From Arthrobacter sp. SPG23 (GTDB taxonomy: Bacteria; Actinomycetota; Actinomycetes; Actinomycetales; Micrococcaceae), in assembly GCF_000876655.1 (NCBI RefSeq), contig NZ_JYCN01000019.1:1-64000 (forward strand): a DNA stretch of 64,000 nucleotides. Direction: 5' to 3'. The notes beneath the pieces are model-generated. The model was not told the origin of the DNA and did not search any database. It was given only the letters and a program-made list of their open reading frames with translations. The position numbers and the translations under genes were made by a program. Numbering within the stretch: position 1 is the stretch's first letter; every line of letters starts with the position of its first letter. Below, piece by piece: positions 57,911 to 64,000 of this stretch.

Positions 57911-58653
57911 TTGCCGCCCTCCTCGATGATCCGTCCGTGCTTGCTCTGGTTGTGGGCGGCCGGATCCCACCGCTCAGCGGGAGGCTGTTCCGACCGCAGA
58001 GTGGCCAGCAGCCCGGTGATGGCGTCCATGATGACTGCCGTGGCGGCGGTCAGCGTTGCCTTGTCCAGCGGACGGCCCTCAAAAGCACTCAGGTCCACGG
58101 GGTCGCCGACAATGACGCGGGAGGTCCGGCGGGGGAACAGGTGGAAGCGCTTCGCGTAGCGCGGGAAGACCTGGTGTGCTCCCCAGTGGGCCATCGGAAC
58201 CACCGGAATGCCGCTCTCCAACGCCATCCGGGCAGCACCGGTGTGGCCCTTCATCGGCCACAGCTCCGGGTCCCGCGTCAGCGTACCTTCGGGGTAGATG
58301 ATAATGGCGCCGCCTTCGTCCACCACTTCCTTGGCGATCTGCAGCGAACGGTTGGCGCCCGCCGTCGAACGTTCCACCGGGATCTGCTTGGTGGCCCGCA
58401 GCACAGCGCCTAGGACCGGCACCTTGAAGAGGCCGCCCTTGGCCAGGAAGTGCGGCATCCGCTTCTGGTTATAGAGCATGTGACCGATCACCAGCGGGTC
58501 GATCTCGGTGCAGTGGTTGGGTGCGGCGATGAAGCCGCCTGCCGGAAGCTTCTCCATCCCCTCCCACTTCTTGTTCATGAGCAGGTTCATCACGGGCCTG
58601 ACGATCCCGGCGACGATGACAAAGGTGGTGCGGCTCTTGGCCGTTTCCTTCAC
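57907..58653 (-). CDS. 1-acyl-sn-glycerol-3-phosphate acyltransferase (PlsC family)
   Basis: 248 residues. The H-x4-D motif is NHCTEID with His47 and Asp52; the second motif YPEGTLTRD and a Pro-rich motif IPVVPMAHWG follow. A hydrophobic segment near the N-terminus (about 11-26) suggests membrane association. Start GTG 58653, 10 nt after the murA stop, with GGGGTC as a ribosome site. With gpsA it makes phosphatidic acid precursors next to cell-wall genes. Confidence 0.9.
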   Translation of the reverse strand: MKETAKSRTTFVIVAGIVRPVMNLLMNKKWEGMEKLPAGGFIAAPNHCTEIDPLVIGHMLYNQKRMPHFLAKGGLFKVPVLGAVLRATKQIPVERSTAGANRSLQIAKEVVDEGGAIIIYPEGTLTRDPELWPMKGHTGAARMALESGIPVVPMAHWGAHQVFPRYAKRFHLFPRRTSRVIVGDPVDLSAFEGRPLDKATLTAATAVIMDAITGLLATLRSEQPPAERWDPAAHNQSKHGRIIEEGGK

Positions 58654-58663
58654 TGGGACCCCG

Positions 58664-59989
58664 TTACTTGGCTGCGGTGATGTCGAAATCGGCGCCCAGG
58701 CCTGCGAGCTTCTCGGTGAAGCGCTCATAGCCGCGGTTGATGATATCGATGCCGGTCACCCGGGACGTGCCGGTGGCGGCCAACGCGGCAATAAGGTGGC
58801 TGAAGCCGCCCCGGAGGTCCGGGACGTCGATGTCTGTGCCCTTGAGCTGCGTCGGCCCCGAGATGACGGCCGAGTGCAGGAAGTTGCGCTGGCCGAAACG
58901 GCACGGCACGCTGCCGAGGCATTCCCGGTGCACCTGGATGTTGGCGCCCATCCGGATGAGGGCGTCGGTGAAGCCGAAACGGTTCTCGTAGACGGTCTCG
59001 TGGACGATTGATACGCCTTCGGCCTGCGTCAGGGCCACAACCAGCGGCTGCTGCCAGTCCGTCATGAATCCCGGGTGCACGTCCGTTTCGAGGACGAGCG
59101 GGTTTAGCTTGCCGCCCCGGTGGTAGAACCGGATGCCGTCCTCACCGATGTCCATGCCGCCGCCCACCTTGCGGTAGGTATTCAGGAAGGTCATCATGTC
59201 CCGCTGGGAGGCGCCTTCGACGAAAATGTCTCCGCGCGTCACCAAGGCCGCTGACGCCCAGGATGCGGACTCGTTCCGGTCCGAAAGGGCACGGTGGTTA
59301 TAGCCGCCGAGGTCCCTGACGCCTTCGATGCGGATGGTGCGGTCCGTCTGGACGCTGATGATGGCGCCCATCTTCTGCAGCACGGCAATGAGGTCGATGA
59401 TTTCCGGTTCCGTGGCGGCACCGGACAGCTCCGTGATGCCTTCAGCCCGGGTGGCGCTGAGCAGGACCTGCTCGGTGGCCCCGACTGACGGGTACGGCAG
59501 GGAGATTTTGGCGCCCTGGAGTCCCTTGGGCGCGGAAATGTGGATGCCGCCCGGACGTTTTTCGACGACGGCGCCGAACTGGCGCAGCACGTTCAGGTGG
59601 TAATCAATGGGGCGGTCGCCGATCTTGCAGCCGCCAAGGTCGGGAATGAACGCCTCACCGATGGCGTGGATCAGCGGACCGCACAGCAGGATGGGAATCC
59701 TGGAGTCGCCGGCGTGGGCGTCAATCGCGGTGCTGGACGCGGTCTTGGCGCCCTTCGGATCCAGGGTCAGGTCCCCGGTCACCGGGTCCTTTTCCACCGT
59801 GACGCCGTGAAGCTGGAGCAGGCTGGTGACAACCTCGACGTCCTTGATTTCAGGGACGTTGCGCAGCACGGACGGCTCGTTGCCCAGCAGGGCGGCCACC
59901 ATGGCCTTGGGGACAAGATTCTTGGCCCCGCGAACGGTGACGCGTCCAGTTAGCGGGACGCCTCCGCGGATTGTCAAAACACTACTCAT
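58664..59989 (-). CDS. murA: UDP-N-acetylglucosamine 1-carboxyvinyltransferase
   Basis: First committed step of peptidoglycan synthesis. 441 residues. Active-site Cys121 in LGGCKIGDRPID is the fosfomycin-reactive type, so the protein should be fosfomycin-sensitive. Lys24 in GAKNLVPKAM and the C-terminal ERFTEKLAGLGADF are typical. GAGGAAACC precedes ATG 59989. First gene of murA-plsC-like-gpsA-ddl. The 143 bp upstream hold no gene. Confidence 0.95.
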   Translation of the reverse strand: MSSVLTIRGGVPLTGRVTVRGAKNLVPKAMVAALLGNEPSVLRNVPEIKDVEVVTSLLQLHGVTVEKDPVTGDLTLDPKGAKTASSTAIDAHAGDSRIPILLCGPLIHAIGEAFIPDLGGCKIGDRPIDYHLNVLRQFGAVVEKRPGGIHISAPKGLQGAKISLPYPSVGATEQVLLSATRAEGITELSGAATEPEIIDLIAVLQKMGAIISVQTDRTIRIEGVRDLGGYNHRALSDRNESASWASAALVTRGDIFVEGASQRDMMTFLNTYRKVGGGMDIGEDGIRFYHRGGKLNPLVLETDVHPGFMTDWQQPLVVALTQAEGVSIVHETVYENRFGFTDALIRMGANIQVHRECLGSVPCRFGQRNFLHSAVISGPTQLKGTDIDVPDLRGGFSHLIAALAATGTSRVTGIDIINRGYERFTEKLAGLGADFDITAAK

Positions 59990-60132
59990 ATACCGGTTTC
60001 CTCACGACTACTCGCCCCCAAATCCTTACAAAGGCTCCAGCTAAGCATAGGAGCTAGCGTTACCGATCTGAAATGCGGCGCGTTTTTCCAGACGGCGCAG
60101 CGGGGCGTGGCCGTCCGGCGGAACCGTCCCGT

Positions 60133-60735
60133 CTAGGACAGCCGTGCAGGCAGGGTCTTTGGCTTGAAAGCGGGCCTTGTGGCTTCGTAGGCAGTGATGT
60201 CTTCCTCATGCTGGAGGGTTAGCCCGATGTCATCCAGGCCTTCCAGGAGGCGCCAGCGCGTGTAGTCGTCGATCTCGAACGGCGCCACCACGTTGCCGCA
60301 CATCACGGTCTTGGAGCCGAGGTCTACGGTCACTTCGGTGCCCGGGGCGTTCTCCAGCACTTTCCAGATGAGTTCGATGTCGTCCTGGGCGACTTCGGCA
60401 GCCAGGAGGCCCTGCTTGCCGGAGTTTCCGCGGAAGATATCGGCGAACCTCGAGGACAGCACGGCCTTGAATCCGTAGTCCTTCAAGGCCCACACTGCGT
60501 GCTCACGGGAGGACCCGGTGCCGAAGTCCGGTCCGGCGACCAGCACGGAGCCGGCACTGAACGGTTCCTGGTTCAGGATGAACGCCGGGTCCTTGCGCCA
60601 GGCCGCAAACAGTGCGTCCTCGAAACCCGTGCGGGTGATGCGCTTGAGGTAGACGGCCGGGATGATCTGGTCGGTGTCCACGTTGCTCTGGCGCAGCGGG
60701 ACGCCGACGCCGGTGTGGGTGCTGAACTTTTCCAT
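60133..60735 (-). CDS. leuD: 3-isopropylmalate dehydratase small subunit
   Basis: Second subunit of isopropylmalate isomerase in leucine synthesis. 200 residues. [18 protein letters not shown] and [17 protein letters not shown] are the swivel-domain signatures. AAAGGATCC precedes the ATG. Lies 70 bp after leuC. Confidence 0.95.
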   Translation of the reverse strand: MEKFSTHTGVGVPLRQSNVDTDQIIPAVYLKRITRTGFEDALFAAWRKDPAFILNQEPFSAGSVLVAGPDFGTGSSREHAVWALKDYGFKAVLSSRFADIFRGNSGKQGLLAAEVAQDDIELIWKVLENAPGTEVTVDLGSKTVMCGNVVAPFEIDDYTRWRLLEGLDDIGLTLQHEEDITAYEATRPAFKPKTLPARLS

Positions 60736-60805
60736 GGCGGATCCTTTGGTGCTGGGTAGGTGTGGGCTGCTGCGCGTGTGGACTGCGCGGCCTAAGCGGC
60801 GTTAT

Positions 60806-62260
60806 CTAGGCGGCGCTGCTGCGGACGGCGGCGGACTCCGGAGCGGGGTCCAGGTCCGACGGCGAACTGAGCGTGCCGCGCACCGCGGTCGCTGCCGCGA
60901 CTACCGGTGAGACGAGGTGGGTGCGGCCGCCCTTGCCCTGGCGTCCTTCAAAGTTGCGGTTGGAGGTGGATGCGCAGCGCTCCCCCACCTCGAGCTGGTC
61001 CGGGTTCATGCCCAGGCACATGGAGCAGCCGGCAAAGCGCCATTCGGCTCCAAAGTCCTTGAAGACCTTGTCCAGGCCTTCCGCTTCGGCTTCGAGCCGG
61101 ACGCGTGCCGAGCCCGGGACCACGAGCATCCGGATGTTCGGGTCCTTGGTGCGGCCGCGGATAATGTCCGCTGCCGCGCGAAGGTCTTCCATCCGGGAGT
61201 TGGTGCAGGAGCCCAGGAAGACGGTGTCCACCCGGATCTCCTTCATCGGGGTGCCGGCTTCCAGCCCCATGTACTGCAGTGCCCGCTCGGCTGCGGCCTT
61301 GGCGTTTTCATCGCCGAAGTCCTCCGGCGAAGGCACCTTGGCGGACAGCGAAACACCCTGGCCGGGGTTCGTGCCCCAGGTGACGAAGGGCTCCAGCGTG
61401 TCGGCATCCAGGTCCACCTCGACGTCGAACGTCGCCTCGTCATCGGACCGGAGCGTGTTCCAGTATTCGACGGCGGCGTCCCACTCCGCGCCCTGCGGCG
61501 CATGCGGGCGCCCGTACATGTAGTCGTACGTGGTCTGGTCCGGAGCGACGAGGCCTGCGCGTGCCCCGGCTTCGATGGACATGTTACAGATGGTCATCCG
61601 GGCTTCCATGGACAGCGCACGGATCGCGGAACCCCGGTATTCGAGGACGTAGCCCTGCCCGCCGCCGGTGCCGATCTTCGCGATGACCGCCAGGATGATG
61701 TCCTTTGCCGACACTCCGGGGCGAAGGGTTCCCTCGACGTTGATCGCCATGGTCTTGAACGGCTTAAGGGACAGCGTCTGGGTGGCCATGACGTGCTCCA
61801 CCTCGGAGGTGCCGATGCCCATGGCCAGTGCGCCGAACGCTCCGTGGGTGGACGTGTGCGAGTCGCCGCAGACCACCGTCATTCCGGGCTGGGTGAGGCC
61901 GAGCTGCGGCCCCACAACGTGGACGATCCCCTGCTCCGCGTCGCCCAGCGAGTGCAGGCGGACCCCGAATTCCTTGCAGTTGTTACGGAGGGTCTGGATC
62001 TGGGTCCGGCTGGTGAGATCGGCGATAGGCTTGTCGATGTCCAGCGTGGGGGTGTTGTGGTCCTCGGTGGCGATGGTGAGGTCCGGGCGGCGCAGCGGAC
62101 GCCCGGCGAGCCGGAGCCCTTCGAAAGCCTGCGGCGACGTGACTTCATGCACCAGGTGGAGGTCGATGTAGAGAAGGTCCGGCTGGGCGTTGGCACCTTC
62201 GCCGTCGCCTTTGCGCACCACGTGCGCGTCCCAGACTTTCTCGGCCAATGTCTTTGCCAT
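60806..62260 (-). CDS. leuC: 3-isopropylmalate dehydratase large subunit
   Basis: 484 residues from ATG 62260. [4Fe-4S] aconitase-type enzyme: [26 protein letters not shown], cluster Cys in [13 protein letters not shown] and in [13 protein letters not shown]. An ATG 6 nt upstream (62266) touches the GGGAG ribosome site directly, so 62260, at 6-nt spacing, is preferred. Divergent from an IclR-type regulator with a dyad between. Confidence 0.95.
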   Translation of the reverse strand: MAKTLAEKVWDAHVVRKGDGEGANAQPDLLYIDLHLVHEVTSPQAFEGLRLAGRPLRRPDLTIATEDHNTPTLDIDKPIADLTSRTQIQTLRNNCKEFGVRLHSLGDAEQGIVHVVGPQLGLTQPGMTVVCGDSHTSTHGAFGALAMGIGTSEVEHVMATQTLSLKPFKTMAINVEGTLRPGVSAKDIILAVIAKIGTGGGQGYVLEYRGSAIRALSMEARMTICNMSIEAGARAGLVAPDQTTYDYMYGRPHAPQGAEWDAAVEYWNTLRSDDEATFDVEVDLDADTLEPFVTWGTNPGQGVSLSAKVPSPEDFGDENAKAAAERALQYMGLEAGTPMKEIRVDTVFLGSCTNSRMEDLRAAADIIRGRTKDPNIRMLVVPGSARVRLEAEAEGLDKVFKDFGAEWRFAGCSMCLGMNPDQLEVGERCASTSNRNFEGRQGKGGRTHLVSPVVAAATAVRGTLSSPSDLDPAPESAAVRSSAA

Positions 62261-62342
62261 GGCCATCTCCCTTCACTGCTGTTGGCTGTTTATATCCACT
62301 GAACCAGCACAGCCTCGTAATACGCCAGCCAAATGATTTGCA

Positions 62343-62357
62343 TCTCAGATATTGAGA
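62343..62357. promoter_or_regulatory. Dyad operator between leuC and the IclR-type regulator
   Basis: TCTCA-GATAT-TGAGA is a perfect 5-5-5 inverted repeat 16 bp before the regulator start and 83 bp before leuC. Probable binding site of the regulator for control of leuCD and itself. Confidence 0.6.
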
Positions 62358-62372
62358 CGGCAATATCATTAC

Positions 62373-63092
62373 ATGGACAATTCTAGTGGCGTCGGTGTCA
62401 TCGATAAAGCGGCCCATGTGCTTGACGCACTTGAGGCGGGGCCCACCACTCTGGCGCAGCTCGTGGCTGCCACCGGACTGGCGCGGCCGACTGTACACAG
62501 GCTCGCCCTGGCACTCGTCCATCACCGGCTTGTCAGCCGCGACATCCAGGGCCGTTTTGTGCTCGGCAGCCGCCTGGTGGAGCTCGCCTCCGCCGCCGGC
62601 GAGGACAGGCTCATCGCCTCCGCGGGACCCGTGCTGATGCAGCTGCGCGACGCCACCGGCGAAAGCGCCCAGATCTTCCGCCGGCAGGGTGACTGGCGGG
62701 TGTGCGTCGCCTCTGCCGAACGTCCCATCGGGCTCCGCGACACCATCCCGGTGGGTACGCAGCTTTCGATGAAGGCCGGCTCGGCCGCCCAGGTGCTCCT
62801 CGCCTGGGAGGACCATGACCGGCTCCTCGAAGGGCTGCAGGCGGCGCGCTTCACTCCCACGGTCCTGGCCGGAGTACGACGGCGGGGCTGGGGCCAGAGC
62901 CTCGGCGAACGCGAGCCGGGGGTCGCCTCCGTTTCCGCACCTGTCCGGGGTCCGTCCGGACGCGTGATTGCCGCGGTGTCCATTTCCGGTCCGATCGAGC
63001 GCCTGACCCGCCAGCCGGGCCGGTTGCACGCCGAAGTCGTCTGCAATGCCGCCCGGGTGCTGACCGAGGCGCTCCGCAAGAACAACGACTGA
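62373..63092 (+). CDS. IclR-family transcriptional regulator, NdgR/LtbR-like
   Basis: 239 residues. Winged-helix N-terminus (about 14-60, TTLAQLVAATGLARPTVHRL) and an IclR effector domain. In Streptomyces (NdgR) and Corynebacterium (LtbR) the regulator divergent from leuCD controls leucine and related amino-acid genes. Start ATG 62373 gives MDNSSGVGVIDKA; an upstream in-frame ATG at 62352 falls inside the dyad. No good ribosome site is seen, so leaderless or weak initiation is possible. Confidence 0.9.
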   Translation: MDNSSGVGVIDKAAHVLDALEAGPTTLAQLVAATGLARPTVHRLALALVHHRLVSRDIQGRFVLGSRLVELASAAGEDRLIASAGPVLMQLRDATGESAQIFRRQGDWRVCVASAERPIGLRDTIPVGTQLSMKAGSAAQVLLAWEDHDRLLEGLQAARFTPTVLAGVRRRGWGQSLGEREPGVASVSAPVRGPSGRVIAAVSISGPIERLTRQPGRLHAEVVCNAARVLTEALRKNND

Positions 63093-63153
63093 CACCGCGG
63101 ACACAGGCCCAGTCAGTGGCCGCCCCGCCGGCACCGGGTATTAAGCTGTGCCA

Positions 63154-63699
63154 ATGAACAGCTATGCGGTCTTCCTCCGCGGCGTCAACGTGGGCGGAAT
63201 CAACATCAAAATGGCGGACCTCAGGAGCGCCCTGGCCGCACGGGGATTCGCCGACGTGAAGACGCTCCTGGCCAGCGGCAACGTTGCCCTGTCCAGCAAT
63301 CTCGGGGCGGCTGCAGTCAAGGACGACGTCGAAGCCTGCCTGCGCCAGGCCTTTGGCTATGACGCCTGGGTGGTGGTGATGGCTGCCGCCCGGGTTGCCG
63401 CGCTGGTCGAGGCCTGCCCGTACCCTGCCGAGGACAAGGCGACGCACACCTACATCACGCTCAGTTCGGACACGGCCGTGCTGGACGAGCTGTTCGAGGC
63501 CGGTTCCCGGCTGGACGGAACGCAACAACAGCGCCTGGGTCCTGAGGCCATGGCCTGGCTGGCACCCGCCGGCGGCACGCTGGACAGCCCGTTCAGCAAG
63601 CTGTCATCCAAGGCCCGCTACAAATCGACCACCACGACGCGTAACCTTCGCACCGTGATCAAGGTCCGCGACGCCACACAATCGCTGGAACAGGGCTAG
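63154..63699 (+). CDS. DUF1697 family protein
   Basis: 181 residues, cytosolic. Typical beginning MNSYAVFLRGVNVGG and later LLASGNVALSSN, then KLSSKARYKSTTTTRNLRT. Function unknown. TATTAA (63139-63144) lies 9 nt before ATG 63154; a GTG 6 nt earlier is possible. Its stop codon shares CTAG with the stop of the convergent gene. Confidence 0.88.
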   Translation: MNSYAVFLRGVNVGGINIKMADLRSALAARGFADVKTLLASGNVALSSNLGAAAVKDDVEACLRQAFGYDAWVVVMAAARVAALVEACPYPAEDKATHTYITLSSDTAVLDELFEAGSRLDGTQQQRLGPEAMAWLAPAGGTLDSPFSKLSSKARYKSTTTTRNLRTVIKVRDATQSLEQG

Positions 63700-64000
63700 A
63701 CGCGGCGGGCGGATGTCACGGCAGCATTGAAGGACTTGAGCCGGCTGACTTCCACTTCCACCGGCTCAACCACCAGCCTGTCCGCGACCGCGGCCACGGC
63801 TGCCCTCAGCTTCTTCCCCGCCGCGGCACCCCGCAGCCGGGCTGCCGCACCGGCGATGACCTTGCCGGCGATGGCCAGCACCATGCCCAGTAACACTCCA
63901 CCGGCGATCATCAGTGTCGGAACGGGCCACCCTTCCACCCGTGGTACTTCCGGCACGGGCAGCTGGAGGTACCCCAGCCCGGCCAGGACCCCGAGCCAGC
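63696..64000 (-). CDS. C-terminus of a probable GTPase (YfjP-like), partial
   Basis: The frame is open to the window edge, so only about 100 C-terminal residues are present. It holds membrane helices (about WLGVLAGLGYLQLPV and TLMIAGGVLLGMVLAIAGKVIAG) followed by a basic/alpha-helical tail LRAAVAAVADRLVVEPVEVEVSRLKSFN. This tail resembles that of actinobacterial membrane-linked YfjP-type GTPases. The G domain is outside the window, so this is a guess from the tail. Confidence 0.5.
   Translation of the reverse strand, partial: WLGVLAGLGYLQLPVPEVPRVEGWPVPTLMIAGGVLLGMVLAIAGKVIAGAAARLRGAAAGKKLRAAVAAVADRLVVEPVEVEVSRLKSFNAAVTSARRV

Overview
This 64 kb window is a high-GC actinobacterial chromosome, most likely Arthrobacter/Pseudarthrobacter (Micrococcaceae). 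The evidence is the gene order around fatty-acid synthesis, rpsP-rimM-trmD-rplS and ffh-amtB-ftsY-smc, together with the actinobacterial families DUF3145, DUF2469, DUF3515 and a FasR-type regulator. I see no rRNA, tRNA, CRISPR array, phage or insertion sequence. Nearly all of it is conserved core chromosome with a few accessory insertions.

Layout. 1-2064 is the C-terminal part of aceE (pyruvate dehydrogenase E1), ending at a strong terminator. 2240-7324 is fasR-fabD-fabH-acpP-fabF, the type II fatty-acid synthase, with matching 17-bp dyads before fasR and fabD. 7433-18582 (minus strand) reads, in transcription order, rpsP-khpA-rimM-trmD-rplS-two lepB-rnhB-DUF2469-(microprotein)-yraN-comM-dprA-xerC-DUF3145: ribosome maturation, secretion and DNA uptake/processing. 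18768-24134 holds small metabolic genes: a hypothetical gene, a two-domain glyoxalase-fold protein with an operator-overlapped promoter, an amidohydrolase, a TPP riboswitch with thiC, and an odd alpha/beta-hydrolase. 24229-35584 is ffh, a G6PDH gene, glnK-amtB, an MFS gene, ftsY and smc; ffh/ftsY form the SRP pathway and glnK/amtB handle ammonium, but glnD is absent.

35585-43990 is an accessory block between smc and mutM. It holds a 1589-residue exported protein with an N,N-dimethylformamidase-beta-like head and four DUF4082 plus Ig-like modules. Facing it is a three-gene operon: an exported linker-rich protein, an MFS transporter and a membrane-anchored beta-propeller protein. This is the best candidate for an undescribed system.

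44006-47172 is coaD and DUF177-rpmF-rnc-mutM. 47216-50084 is a coupled SDR-aminotransferase-spermidine-synthase-like operon. 50085-62260 (minus, except DUF3515) holds rsmD, recG, DAK2 and thiL, then ddl, gpsA, an acyltransferase and murA (cell wall and phospholipid precursors), then leuCD. An IclR-type regulator diverges from leuCD, and DUF1697 and the C-terminus of a probable GTPase close the window.

Regulatory themes visible in the DNA are perfect or near-perfect dyads at fasR, fabD, the glyoxalase-like gene, amtB/MFS, both ends of the accessory block and leuC/IclR. At least seven genes have a TANNNT hexamer exactly 6 nt before the start codon and no Shine-Dalgarno, which implies leaderless mRNAs. 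A 36-residue Cys/His microprotein lies at 12618-12728.
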